Below are positions 35,628 to 46,615 of a DNA stretch of 64,000 bases, one piece after another (positions within the stretch are counted from its first letter, which is position 1; every line of letters starts with the position of its first letter). Source of the stretch: Bemisia tabaci (Eukaryota; Arthropoda; Insecta; Hemiptera; Aleyrodidae); assembly GCF_918797505.1 (NCBI RefSeq), contig NC_092793.1, forward strand, positions 45,682,243 through 45,746,242, in the 5' to 3' direction. The notes under the pieces are model-generated. The model had not been told where the DNA came from, searched no databases, and saw nothing but the letters and a program-made list of their open reading frames with translations. Both the position numbers and the translations under genes were made by a program.

Positions 35628-36195
35628 ACATAAATGTGGTTTAAAAATTTTAACTTCCGCTGCCGCGCCTCGCAGACCGCACTGTTTGGCGCAATGCGTG
35701 AAGTATTCTCACAGTCTTGTAGGCGCTTTGCGTTTCATGCCGACCGCTGCTGAACGCACTGTGTTTAACGCAATGCGTGAAGTATTCATGCAGTCTTGTA
35801 GGCGCTTTGCGTTTCATGCCGACCGCTGCTGAACGCACTGTGTTTAACGCAATGCGTGAAGTATTCATGCAGTCTTGTAGGCGCTAATGTGTTACATGTC
35901 GATCGCCGCGCCGAGGGCTTCTCCTTTTCATCTCAAGTCCTCGTCATCATTTTCTCTCTAAGCCGCGCCATTCCAGGCCAAATTGCGTGTTTGGTTTCTC
36001 TCTTAACTCGGCTAATTATGAAGGCACTGTCTCTTGTATCACTGAAAGACGACAAAATTAGAAATTACTATACTCTCTGGAAATGAGAGATTTTGTCGCC
36101 TTTTCTTGTTTGTCTTTTTATTCTAGATCCGCTTTTTTTTATGCCTACATTTAAAAAAATTGCAAAATTTGCCGCCCCCTAGATTTTCAGCCCTG
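35628..36195 (+). mobile_element. hAT element with three 79-bp modules, left-truncated
   Basis: Modules start at about 35684, 35763 and 35842 (period 79); the second and third are almost identical. The right part matches 56354-57207 up to the terminal GCCCTG. Its left GCC-rich terminus is missing. Confidence 0.78.
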
Positions 36196-36545
36196 TCGCT
36201 CTCTGATTGGTAGGCTATCATGCAGTCCCAAGTTGGCCCAATGAAAACAAACGAGATGACGACAAAGTCATACGAAGTTCTAGGCGTGATTTTGGGTGTG
36301 CTAGAAATTTGTTTACATCCAACTTCTGAATTGAGCTCAGATCGAACTTTGATGAATATTTATGCCAAAAATTAAGCTTTGAGTGTGATTATAATTCATT
36401 TCTCAGCCGATAATACGTGTTCCTCTGGGTCGAGTTTGTTTACATTGGTCCAACTTTGGAGCTCCATGATAGCCTGAAACTGATGAGCCAATCAGAGAGC
36501 GGCATAGAGACGGCAATACTCTCCCGTGTACAGGTACTCTAGCAA
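36196..36545. mobile_element. CTCTCTGATTGG inverted-repeat element, copy 1
   Basis: CGCTCTCTGATTGG and AGGCTATCATG on the left are matched inversely by CATGATAGCC and CCAATCAGAGAG at 36469-36498. Inner blocks CCAAGTTGGCCCAATG and CATTGGTCCAACTTTGG are also inverted. It extends to CCCGTGTACAGGTACTCTAG. It abuts the hAT end at 36195. Confidence 0.72.
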
Positions 36546-36589
36546 GTACTTTTTCACACTTATCGCTGTTTCCGGTAAGACGACCGTAG

Positions 36590-36990
36590 AGTAGAGTCCC
36601 GAGTTCCCTGACTCTCCCGCGAACGCCGAACGGCGCGACTGCGCCTGCGCGGCGGCGGCGGCGTCACGTTATGATAGCAATAACATTCGTGACCCGGTGC
36701 TGGCGCAGGCGCTGTTTCCGTGAGATTCCTCGTCGAGTAAAAGAGTAAAAGTAGTCGGGTTGTCGAGTGACCTCCGCCGGGTCAACGAGATCTGTGACGA
36801 CGCCACCGGGACCTGAGACCGCTGCTCTTCCGAACCCACCGCCACCTTCTCCGCCCCACCACCCTCACTCCACCCCCCACCCTACCCCCACCCCCTTCCC
36901 CTCCCTTCCCATCCGGCCCCGCCGACACTCTGTCTACAAACTGCACAGAGCATAGAAGAGTGGACTCACTTCCGCCGTCGCCCGCTAGAC
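36590..36990. promoter_or_regulatory. GC-rich, CpG-rich stretch, possible promoter
   Basis: The stretch contains TGCGCCTGCGCGG, close to the NRF-1 palindrome, GGCGGCGGCGGCG, and a long C-rich run (36830-36905) that could form a G-quadruplex on the minus strand. No initiator or exon can be assigned. Confidence 0.25.
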
Positions 36991-37000
36991 TCCGATGTAC

Positions 37001-37234
37001 CGCCGTGCTACAGGATAAACGCCGTATGAGCCATCAGACGTTGCCAAATTTCCGTTGAAAAATCACGGATTTTCGGGGAATGTTGTGAAAATTTTCCGTC
37101 CGATTTTTTCAGAGAATTATGTCCGTAATCGTACCTGAAGTGTCTAAAAATTGCAAGGAAGAATAATCAAAACTTTCCTCAAAAATAAATATTTTCCGAG
37201 AGGAAATTTGGCAACCTTTTCCTCAGCACGGCAG
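37001..37234. mobile_element. CTGCCGTGC MITE family, copy 5
   Basis: The copy runs from CGCCGTGCTACAGGATAAAC to TTTTCCTCAGCACGGCAG. The inner GTTGCCAAATTTCC and GAAATTTGGCAACC are inverted. Confidence 0.8.
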
Positions 37235-37439
37235 TGCAAGTATCCTACCGTGTTACCGAAGTGACCAATGAGTGCAAAAATGAAGTTTTGAAAAATATGG
37301 ACCGAGTAGAAGATTTTATTGAATGAATCCTATGTTCTTCGTAAAATTGCCAATAATCGTCGAGGCTCTTGAAAATTGTTCAAAATGTTCTAAATATCAA
37401 CGAATCCTTCCTGTACCCAAATGAAAAAGGCTTTTTTTT

Positions 37440-38061
37440 ATTTCGTGTCGACCGCACCGTGTTTGGCGCAATGCGTGAAGTATTCCTGCAGTCTTGTAGG
37501 TGCTTTTCGTTTCATGCCGACCGCTGTTAAACGCACTGTGTTTAACGCAATGGAAGTTTTGATGCAGTCTTGTAGGCGCTATGCGTTTCTGGCTGATCGC
37601 ACTGTGTTTGGCGTAATGCGTGAAGTAGTCCTGCCGTCTTGTAGGCGCTATGCGTTTCACGCCAACCGCTCTTGACCGCTCTGTGTTTGGCGCAATGGGT
37701 GAAGTATTCATGCAGTCTTGTAGGCGCTTATATATGTTAAGTGCCGACCGCCGCGCCGAGGGCTTGTCCTTTTCATCTCAAGTCCTCGTCATCATTCCTC
37801 TTTGCGCTGATTTCCAGGCCAAATTGCGTGTTTAGTTCCTCTCATTAATGATGCTGGCTCTTGTATCACCGAAAAACGACACAATTAGACATTACTATAC
37901 TCTCAGGAAAGAGAGATTTTGTCCCCTTTTCTCATGGATAACTTTTTTTCTGAATCCGATTTTTATTATACCTACATTTAAAAAAATTGCAAAATTTGCC
38001 GCCCCCTAAATTTGCCGCCATGGGCCGCGACCCATGAGGCCACCCCCTTAATCCGGCTCTG
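37440..38061 (+). mobile_element. hAT element with four 79-bp modules, left-truncated
   Basis: Modules start at about 37461, 37540, 37606 and 37684. The second is shortened by 13 bases. The element ends CCGGCTCTG at 38061, a one-base variant of the CAGGGCCGG terminus. The left terminus is absent. Confidence 0.78.
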
Positions 38062-38474
38062 ATACGTATCATTCACAAAACTGAAAGAAGACAACGAAGG
38101 CCAACCCCGCTCCGAGAGAATCTGAGGAGCTGACGCGACTTAACCCCAGCCGACACTGTAAGCCGGCGCCTACATGCAACTATTCGTGTTCAGTGGATGT
38201 CCATATTGCATACTCTAAAATTTGAAGGCACTCTGGCTGTTTATGCCTTTCCACCGTCTCTCTTGTATAACTCTTTTTTTTTTTTCTTTTTTTTTTCTAC
38301 AAATGAGACAAATTTCCTGTTTTAGCTCGGTCAGTCAATTCTCACCGATTGGATTAGTCAAATTTTGAAGGAAACTCGATTTCGAAAACTGTGGTGTCGC
38401 AGTTCAGGGTAATACAGCATCAGGCTGATCTTTGGAATTGACGGTTAAAGCTATAGACAAAGAGGACCAATGGA

Positions 38475-38805
38475 GGGATCTTTTTGACCGTGACAATGAC
38501 AACATGAAAAAACAAAGTGGGGGAAAAACGGGAAACAAGGCAAAAAATATACAACAGAACACCGAAAAATTTCGGCTGAGAACTGAGCCATTTTCAGTCG
38601 GAGCAGAAAATAAGTAAAAAATAAACGAAATTTCGAAAAAATCGGCCTCCATCATTCAGGTTTCAGGTTTTTTTTTCGAATGTATTTTATTTTAAACTCA
38701 TTTTTCTGACTGAAAATGGCTCAGTTTCGAGCCGAAACGTCTAGTGGGTGTTCTTTTGTGCATTTTTAGCCTTTTCCCCGTTTTCCCCCTTGTTTTTTCA
38801 AGTCT
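38475..38805. mobile_element. Fold-back element, copy 2
   Basis: The arms share GGGGGAAAAACGGGAAACAA / its inverse and GCCATTTTCAGTCGGA / CTGACTGAAAATGGC. It is a relative of 12030-12262 with a longer loop. Confidence 0.68.
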
Positions 38806-38859
38806 ATTGCTGTGTCTATCCCACTTTCGAAAACTAACCTGCAGAACTGGAATCGCAGT

Positions 38860-39300
38860 AGCAGGTGTTCGTGTTGGAGTCGGAACGTCAGCGCAGAGTG
38901 CCGGGAGTCGGACTCATTGTGATTCCGGAGCCGCTGGCCGCGCGGCGGCACGATAACTTTACGATTAGCCAGTTTGCACGCAGAGTGTTAACGTCGTCGT
39001 GTTCTCGGATCCCGAGAAAGGGCACCGAAAAAAAGGGAGTCCGGCCACGGTTTCCGCTAAACCGCTATCGCCGCGGCCGATCCGAGAAGGAGGGGGTGGT
39101 GGAACGAATCCAGAGGAACTTGTCTTCCAATGCTTCACGACAAGGCCAACTCGTAACTTCGGAAGCGCAAGTGCAACAACACGCACCTCGCGAAGCGACG
39201 TTGAGAATTTTCCATGTTTTATCTCCATTCCAGAGAGAAGAAATTTCGGCCATCACCGAATAAAAATGGATGCTGACTCAACCCCCGATGGCGTGAATTA
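38860..39300. promoter_or_regulatory. GC-rich stretch, possible promoter or 5' exon
   Basis: CpG is dense, and a 132-codon frame overlaps frames on the other strand, as GC-rich DNA often does. I recognise no protein. The boundary to AT-rich DNA is abrupt at about 39300. Confidence 0.22.
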
Positions 39301-39531
39301 ATTTTGGATCTCAGATTCTAGGGGATACTAATCTACTTTGTAGCTTGTTTAAAAAAAAATAGAGTACCAATTTTTTTTTTCAAAATTTTAAAGTTAAGGG
39401 AATCAATTTTTCAAAAAAAGAAGAAACTAATGACATTTTGCAAAATCATGGCACCGGGAAATAAGACTCAATTTTAAAAACCCCGAAAATTTGTTGTTAT
39501 ACGAATTCGTAACGCGCTATGCCATAGAGGG

Positions 39532-39692
39532 TTAACATTCTGGATTTAAAAAAGTGTGCGAAAACTCACAAAACGCTGAACTAACCGCCACAGCAGTTAC
39601 TACGGCAATATCAAGATGTAAAGCTAACTGCTGTGGCGGTTGATTCAGCGCTTTGTGAGTTGTCGCACACTTTTTCACATCCAGAATGTTAA
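39532..39692. mobile_element. TTAA-flanked palindromic MITE
   Basis: TTAACATTCTGG and CCAGAATGTTAA bound arms of about 65 bp (CCGCCACAGCAGTTA and inverse). The TTAA target suggests a piggyBac-type origin. Confidence 0.75.
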
Positions 39693-39716
39693 GTCAGCAT
39701 CCTTTTTTCATCGATG

Positions 39717-39977
39717 TATATCGATGGCCAAAGTGTGGAACCACGTATCTCCGTTGCAGTGTCTCAAAAATCCGCATCTTTCTGATTTTTCTGTGAAAAA
39801 CAAGCCAAGTTTATGGCTTGAAATGTATACAGAATATTCTGAGCACACAAAGGAATATTCAAGTAAGCTGTCAAGAAATTACGATGGCTTGTTTTCCAAG
39901 GAAAAAATAAAGTATAATAGGACGTCTCCGACGTCGCAAACGGAGATACGTGGTTTCGCACTTTGGTCATCGATGTA
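39717..39977. mobile_element. TCGATGGCCAAAG MITE family, copy 2
   Basis: The ends TATCGATGGCCAAAGTGTGG and the inverse CGCACTTTGGTCATCGATGT are well kept. The inner CCACGTATCTCCGTTGC is inverted by GCAAACGGAGATACGTGG. Confidence 0.82.
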
Positions 39978-41780
39978 CTGTTTACCAAGTAGCACAAAGC
40001 AATGAAAATAATGAACTAAAATTGCAATATTTTTACATCACTCGGTCAATAAATGCTGATATTGAACGATCAATAAGATTAAGTGGATGTATTAGAAAGA
40101 TAGACAATTTGCAGTGCAAAGAAAAATTGCGACTTCTTTCAATTTCATGGCAATGAAATTCAATAAGAGGCGGCCCTTCAATCAATAGACAGGCAACACA
40201 CATAACGCTCCGTTGCAGTGGTACCCAGAAAATTAGACGATGTCTGATGTAGTTAGGCTGATTCTGGAGCCTTCATACCCCCGTCGTGTAAATTCTGCTT
40301 TCTCTAAATTTTTTTGTCAAATAATCCACTTATCCTGGAGAAATGGTCAATCTGGTCAATGGCTCATACCGCGCTTAAACGCGTGGGAGGAAATGCAAAC
40401 TTAGCTTAGAGCGAGCGATGGGCATTGTGATGCAATTCCCTTTCCGATGGCCAACAATTGAACTTGAATGAGGCTCGCGGATTCATCTCTAGTACATTTG
40501 TAACGACGCGACGGAGGGGGAAGAATTTGAAAAATGGAAAGCAGGAAAAGGAAGAAACGATGGATCGGCGGGGGCGCAAGGGATCACGCATGCAGGCAGG
40601 ACGAGGATTGCAACGGGACCGCACTGGGCACTGGTGGTAGCAGCAAATAAGATACATGGCCGGCAAGCGTGATGTAGTATCTGCGCGAGATATGTGAAGG
40701 CAAAAGCAAAGGCAAAAGGGCTCGCATACTTACAATGTCATGAGAGCATGATCGGCTCTGGTGCAACATGTCGCATGCGCCATCCGGTCATCAGTGGCAT
40801 CCTTGCCACGCTTTTTTCTCTTTTTTTTCTTTTTTTTCCATCCTACAGAACAGAGCAGTCCGTGCAAAATTGCGTTTAAGGAATTAAAAAAGCAGTATTT
40901 TGAGTATTGGCGCGATCGTCAAAGGCTAAATCTGCAGCCGGCTCATGAAAGCCACGCTATGCGCACACTCATTTCTCCTTCTTTTTCCCGACTTGATGGG
41001 ATAAGTCAAATGTTTCAACATGGCATCTCGTTTTAAAACAGCTTAAGAGACGATGCCCCCAAGATTCTTGCCCCGAAAGTAAAAGCTTTGACCTGTCGCC
41101 AAGAGGCCAGTAAAGGGTCTCTTGCCCCCGAGTAACTCCACATATCATCATTCAAATGTCACCTCCTGATATTTCTCTCCGCCCTCTGCCACCAATATTG
41201 TTCTGAGCGTCGCGTGTAGCCACGCCGCCATCCCATTTTGGGAGCGGCCCATTTGTCATCCTCTGGATACATCCATTCAAAAAACAAAATGCGGTCTAAG
41301 TACTAATTTCATGAGAAACGTATCATCTCTGCAGCAAAAAAATGCACGTTTAGCGTGAAAAATTACCATTTGGCAACAGTGCGGCGGGGAAACGGAGCAC
41401 GTTGCCGGTGAAGCTGCCTATGAGTCGTGCCGTTAGTACATGCTCTTTTACCGACAAAGAGTCCCATGCCGTTATCAATCATGATTCATGGTTTTACCGA
41501 GATCCAACCACTCGCCACCGACATAACGTACGTAGTATGTAAACACATGTACGGTACGGTCCGATGCACCGGCGCACGGCCTCAAGAGCGGCCGGGGTCC
41601 CCGAAGTTCATCCGTGTCGTCTACGGTAACTTCCTAGACCTGAAAATTCCTTGCTCCTCCTACGTAAGGGCGAACCTCAATTTCCACGTGAGCCGCGGAG
41701 AGCATATAGGTTTACGGAGAACAGGGCTCACAAGGAGGATCATATTTCAATGATGACGAGATGTGATTCGAGAATCATTA
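39978..41780. other. Unassigned stretch
   Basis: I see no supported gene. Frames at 40458-40640 (very basic) and 41427-41753 (108 codons) are unrecognised. Confidence 0.3.
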
Positions 41781-41790
41781 TATGAAGGAT

Positions 41791-41952
41791 CGTTGGCGGA
41801 TCCAGCGAATTGGCAACATTGTTTTTCCCCCTTTAAACCTATGGAAATGTATCGATTATTGGAGGGGCCAGGTGCTCCGGCAAGAATCGATAATTTTACA
41901 TAGGATTTAAAGGAGGGAATCCGGTGTTGCCAAATTGCTGGATCCGCCTCTG
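41791..41952. mobile_element. hAT-type MITE (CAGAGGCGGATCC ends)
   Basis: The right end inverse CAGAGGCGGATCCAGC is intact; the left reads CGTTGGCGGATCCAGC. The exact 8-bp duplication TGAAGGAT lies at 41783-41790 and 41953-41960. The arms include TTGGCAACA and ATCGATTATTG with inverses. Confidence 0.9.
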
Positions 41953-41960
41953 TGAAGGAT

Positions 41961-42624
41961 CTCGATCTTTGAAAATTAATTATATAATCAAAGCTAGGAT
42001 GATTTTTTTTATTATTTCAGAAGTTTGATTGTTTGTTTCATTTTTTTGAATGTACCTTTATTATAGATTAAGCCAGATACGCCAATACGTCAGATGACCG
42101 ACAAATTGAGCTCTATGCCCTCCACCACAGCCTCTTTATTCTTAATTAGGGTGCATTATACCCAGCGACAATATTTTTCAGCGTCCCCGCACTAACAATT
42201 TGTCGAATCCCTCACGAAAGAATAACGTAAATATATTTTAATGTTGCCAAATTTCTCTTCGCAAATTGAAATTTTACCAGGACAGTCTTGGGCGTTTCTA
42301 TTTGAAAATTGCCCAGATTTTCCCTCCGCTCTCATGCAAAATCGGAAAAATTTTGGACAAAATTTTGTCAGGTATATTTTCGCAAAAAATTCAATCATTT
42401 TTTCGAACAGAAACATGAAGAACTGTCGAAAAAATCAAGTTTTTTCATGATTTCTTGACTTTTGGTGCTGCACGATGGTCCGCAAAGAAGTCGAATCATG
42501 AAAGCAAAATACCAAAAAGCAAATCAAAAATAAAGTAAAGGCCTCCGCGCTCAGAGAAAAAGTTCCACTTGATCTTGACGCGGAAAATCAAATGAAAATT
42601 CGAGCTGATTTTTTTTAAAGCCAA
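41961..42624. other. Unassigned AT-rich stretch
   Basis: I see no gene. ATGTTGCCAAATTTCTCTTC at 42241 is a relic like the CTGCCGTGC family interior. Confidence 0.3.
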
Positions 42625-42635
42625 ATGACTCTCAA

Positions 42636-43277
42636 AGAAAGGATCGCGTCAGGAATGAGACGGTACGGGAGATCATGGATGCCAAGCAGACCATTGTGCA
42701 TGACATTATGACAAAACAACTCATTTGGTATGGTCATGTCCAGAGAATGGCAGGAGACAGGCTGCCGAAGAAGGTCCTTGACTGGGTTCCTCCTGGGAGA
42801 AGACGCAGAGGGCGCCCAATGAAAGGTAGGAGGGAAGGGATTGAAGCGGAAATGTTAAGGTGCTCAATCCATAGAGTACAAAGAGTCGTAATGTTAGTGG
42901 GAGAGCTGGCGCCACTTTTAAGCATTTTCCATGTCCCGAATTCCGAGACTCCTGTGTGACGCCGGGTCACTTTTTCGATACATAATCGATTGTTTGCGAT
43001 ACACGGGTACATGGCCATCCGATGACAACAACAACAACATCATAAAGGAGATAGGAATTACCACGTATTCCACACCGCCATTTTGGATCGAAAATGTATC
43101 GAAAAAGCGACCCGAACTCGGCGCACACCGGGCTCGGAATTCGTCGAGCAGAGCATGGCGCCAGTTCTCCCATTTACATTACGACTCTATGTACTCTATG
43201 GCTCAATCCCCCAAGATTTGTGGTTTGAAAGAGAGCAGTGGAGGTTTGGAGTCGTAGAGCGCGAGGGAGTGCTGTAA
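42636..43277 (+). pseudogene. Non-LTR retrotransposon ORF2 C-terminus, split
   Basis: Frame 42636-42869 reads LIWYGHVQRMAGDRLPKK and PPGRRRRGRP, the C-terminal region typical of insect non-LTR reverse-transcriptase proteins. After the inserted MITE and its second target copy, the frame resumes at 43209 (DLWFEREQWRFGVVEREGVL) and stops at TAA 43275-43277. The reverse-transcriptase core is absent. Confidence 0.85.
42870..43200. mobile_element. hAT-type MITE nested in the retrotransposon
   Basis: The 331-bp insertion has ends CATAGAGTACA and TGTACTCTATG and arms of about 44 bp plus further inverted blocks inside. It is flanked by the exact 8-bp duplication GCTCAATC (42862-42869, 43201-43208). 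The sequence at 44155-44170 gives the empty site. Confidence 0.93.
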
Positions 43278-43836
43278 AGCGACTTATATGTATGTATGTA
43301 TGACTCTCAAGAAAATAAAAGTTCAAACTGCTCCCTGGACCACATATCGACGAGAGCGGAAAATGATATTGAAACTCCCATTGTGGTCACCCGCTTCATT
43401 ACCTAACCTCCTCTTTTCAGGAACTAATTACAAACCTAATTCCTGCGACGACGTCTCTGGCCCACGAACCAGCTCACGTTTGTTTCTACTTTCCAGTATT
43501 TCACGACGAGGGCACACACACACGCTCGGTAAATTGGTGATTTGGATGTCCGGACCCGGCGCCCGGAGGCGAGCACTCGAGCAGGGTTCGTGAATGATTT
43601 GAGGAGTCTCCCGATCCGACCCGTGTCGCGTCGTGATCAGCCGCGTTGTCAAATCGTGCTGCGCTTTGTTGAATTTTACCATTGAACTTACCCAGAGTCA
43701 AAGTGGCGTCGATGCAACTCACCCTGGTGGTAATTAAACCCGACGATGCAAATTATGGGCACGTGCTGGGTAATAAACACCTCACGAGGTGGTAAATTCC
43801 TTTTGCATAAATACGCTGGGTTCCTGCCGCAGACGA

Positions 43837-44368
43837 TATATCGATGGCTCTAGTGAGGAACCACATATCTCAACCGCGGTGACTCAAAATTTCTACTCCT
43901 TTTATTTCTTCGAAGAGAGAGAAGCCAACTTCATGCCCTGATTTATACAGAATATAGATGGCCAAATAAGTGTGGAGTCAAGTATCTCTTTTGCGGTGTT
44001 TCAAAATACCTTCTCCTATTTTATTTTTTTGAAGAGAAAGACGTCCACTTGATAACTTGAACTTTATTCAGGATATTCCGCTATCATAGGAGAAAAATCA
44101 TGAAAGTTTTTAAGAAATTACGTTGACTAGTGTATTGAAGCGGAAATGTTAAGGTGCTCAATCCCCCAAAATTTGTGGTTTGAAAGAGAGCAGTGGAGGT
44201 TAGGAGTCGTAGAGCGCGAGGGAGTGCTGTAAAGCGACTTATACAACCGCGGCTGCGGCTGTATGTGTATGTACGTTGACTAGTTTTCAAAAGCAAAACT
44301 GAAGCATGACAGGAAGTCTGCAACGTCTCAAGCGGAGATATGTGGTTGCACATTTTGGCCATCGGTTT
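43837..44368. mobile_element. TCGATGGCCAAAG MITE family, interrupted copy
   Basis: The ends TATCGATGGCTCTAGTGAGG and CATTTTGGCCATCGG are recognisable. A second left-end copy begins near 43966, so the element is partly duplicated. It is interrupted at 44132-44271 by retrotransposon sequence. Confidence 0.75.
44132..44271 (+). mobile_element. Short 3' fragment of the same non-LTR retrotransposon
   Basis: The 140-bp 3' tail runs from AAGCGGAAATG-type coding sequence through stop and TGTATG tail. It is flanked by the 13-bp duplication TACGTTGACTAGT (44119-44131, 44272-44284). It contains AATGTTAAGGTGCTCAATCC continuous with CCCAAAATTTG, the uninterrupted form of the 42.87 kb junction. Confidence 0.9.
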
Positions 44369-45496
44369 TTAGAGACTGCAGTCTGCACTGCTATTCTCTA
44401 AAAAAAATACAATCCTTAGTCAATCCTCAGATTTGCCCAATAATGATTGATGCGACCATCGAGTAGAGCAATTGGTTTAGCAAACCTTACCTAATTTGCA
44501 AAAACTCGCCTATTAAAGTGCTCACCCCGACATTTATCACCCACCATCTGCGGAATTTTATGCGAAACTAGGTGCTCATTAATCATCATTTGGCGAAAAA
44601 ACGTTGACCTCCGAACTTAACTTTAGCCTCGCCCGATTACATTACTCAGATTGTTAGTGTGCGAGGTAAAATATACTGTCCCTGGTTCGACTGTTTGTTA
44701 AGTAGCTGGGCATGAGGTTATTAAAGCATAATGATTTTATTTTTCAATGGAAAGGGAGAAACCCGGAAACGGAGGACCGTTTTGAGGAGGCCGGGGAGGT
44801 GGGTCGGTCGACACTAGCTCGGCATAAACTGCAGGGAGTCTTGTACCTAGCCGGGAGTTCCCAGTTCGTCTCCATGGAACGCCCTCATAGATCTATGACC
44901 CTTGGTAGACCTTTCCGAATTCATGAGTTTAATGTGTGTAATTGTGCCCGGCCGTGCAGGAACATCTTCGGCAAGCACTGAAACAGCAATAAATCGATTC
45001 ACTGTCATGCTACGATCCGAGTGTGCTGCGCCGGCAAGCAGATGGCGAATTTCAATAGTGTTTTTTGAGGAGAGCGAAAGTCCAGATGCTTGTGAGCTCT
45101 GAATTTAGTTATTAACAATGACCACTATGGCTCATGAGTATTCGTGCCTCTGCCTTTTTTGTATAACGAATACAAGAATAAATTGAAAATTCTGACACGC
45201 GAGTAAGGCAAAAGCCCGAATACCTATGAGCTATGCCAGACATCAGTAACAACGGAAACTATGGTTCAGGAGTTTTTGGACTATTGCTTTCTCAAGAAAC
45301 ACTATTCATTTGAAATGTAGTTGCACCAAACGCCTCATTGTCGAATTGTGCGATGCGTCATTGACTTGTAGAGTTTATCATCGTATAGATTTGCGAGGAA
45401 CACGAGGTTGCGACTGATTTTTTTTAAAAAATATGCTCTTGAGCTCTTGAATATTCCCTAAATCGAGATGAACCTATGTAGGATTTTCTCGACCTA
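44369..45496. other. Unassigned stretch
   Basis: I see no supported gene or complete repeat. Confidence 0.3.
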
Positions 45497-45514
45497 TTGG
45501 TTGGTATCGTCTCT

Positions 45515-45826
45515 ATGAAGTTTGCCTCCAATAGGTACTCAAGCTACGAGGAAGTTGAAACGAACGCGGCAACAGCCGGGTACCCTTTCTCGGCAAGGCA
45601 CGAAGCTGCAATAGGTACCGTACGGAGCATCCTAGCCACTTTACGCGAGGTCGAGAAGCTCTCTGTGTTAGACATGTACATTACAACAATGGCGAATGAT
45701 GCAAGAAAAGGTGCTAAAATCACTAATTCTGTCTTTCTCTTGGCCCATAATATCGACATGCTGCGTGTTGAATTCCGCTCCGTTGGTGCACACTACTCGT
45801 ATATGTTAGAGGTATGGAGAAATTGA
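45515..45826 (+). CDS. Unrecognised open frame of 103 codons
   Basis: The frame starts MKFASNRYSSYEEVETNAAT and ends EVWRN, stop at 45824-45826. Composition is balanced and not repeat-like, with alternating charged and hydrophobic positions through RSILATLREVEKLSVLD and a second amphipathic part near NSVFLLAHNIDMLR, suggesting helices. No signal peptide, membrane segment or known motif is seen. The frame stays open some bases upstream of the ATG without another ATG. It lies away from the identified transposons. It could be an exon, a fragment of an integrated sequence, or chance. Confidence 0.3.
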   Translation: MKFASNRYSSYEEVETNAATAGYPFSARHEAAIGTVRSILATLREVEKLSVLDMYITTMANDARKGAKITNSVFLLAHNIDMLRVEFRSVGAHYSYMLEVWRN

Positions 45827-46380
45827 ACGAGACGCGGTGATCAGTTTCTAACTTCCTCATTACGATACATATAAATTTTAAATTTTCGGAAATTTGGTGA
45901 CAGAGCTAGCCTCCAAATAGACTAGATATTAGCCTACCTTCTGCATAACATGAATTTCCATGTTTTTCACTTTAGCTATCATGGCCAGCTGAAGTGGACG
46001 AATGAGGAGTTGTCACCATTATAAAATGGTTTACTTTTTTTACGCCGCGTTTAAGTCTCCAAAGTTTTCTTGAGTGTTCGCGACTTATGAAGGTGTTAGA
46101 AAAGAGAAGGTTTTTCACCATGCTTAACCGGACTGGGACGAATACGAATAGGAAGTTGTCACGTCATTAAATGGTTTATACTTTTCTATGCAAGCGTTTA
46201 AGTCTCCAAGCTATCCTGGGCGTTTCCCGACTCACTGAAGGATTTGGATAGGGAGGTGTTTTATATGATGGCTATCATGACCAGTACCAGTACCATGACC
46301 AGATGTGTTGGACAGTAGTTAGCAGTTGGCGGCCCTTTTAGGCCCTATGGGCTTCATATTTCGAAATGTCCGTACTCTCC
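45827..46380. repeat. Diverged direct duplication
   Basis: Two stretches (about 45978-46085 and 46110-46215) share GGACGAATG-like, AGGAGTTGTCAC / AGGAAGTTGTCAC, AAATGGTTTA and GTTTAAGTCTCCAA phrases in order, spaced about 135 bases. Confidence 0.55.
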
Positions 46381-46387
46381 TCGCATA

Positions 46388-46615
46388 TACAGGGTTATTC
46401 AAAAGTCACGCACCACCGGCCATATAACTTTAGTCCTAATTAAGATATCGATTAGCGGTTTGTGACGTTTTTCCTCATATTGAGAGGGAAATTTTTTTAA
46501 AGGTACTTCCTAGTTTTTTACCCCCTCAGGGAGAGGGGGGCAGGGTGCTACCCAAAAATTTCAAATGGTCACCCCCCTCATGGCCGGTGGTGCGTGACTT
46601 TTGAATAACCCCGTA
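46388..46615. mobile_element. TACAGGGTTATTCAAAAG element (Tc1/mariner-like MITE)
   Basis: The arms of about 38 bp run TACAGGGTTATTCAAAAGTC to CACCACCGGCCAT and inverse. TA is outermost, and the ends extend to GCATA on both sides. The loop contains G-rich GGGAGAGGGGGGCAGGG. Confidence 0.85.

Larger units (their letters stand above)
42636..43299 (+). mobile_element. 5'-truncated non-LTR retrotransposon interrupted by a MITE
   Basis: The 3' end of a non-LTR (RTE/jockey-like) element is flanked by the 11-bp duplication ATGACTCTCAA (42625-42635, 43300-43310). It ends in TATG repeats, as such elements often do. The coding tail is split at 42869/43209 by a 331-bp insertion. Confidence 0.88.

Noticed and set aside
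35684..35920. Regular repeats that could be mistaken for a CRISPR array
   Set aside because: The 79-bp units are contiguous without unique spacers and belong to a eukaryotic hAT element.
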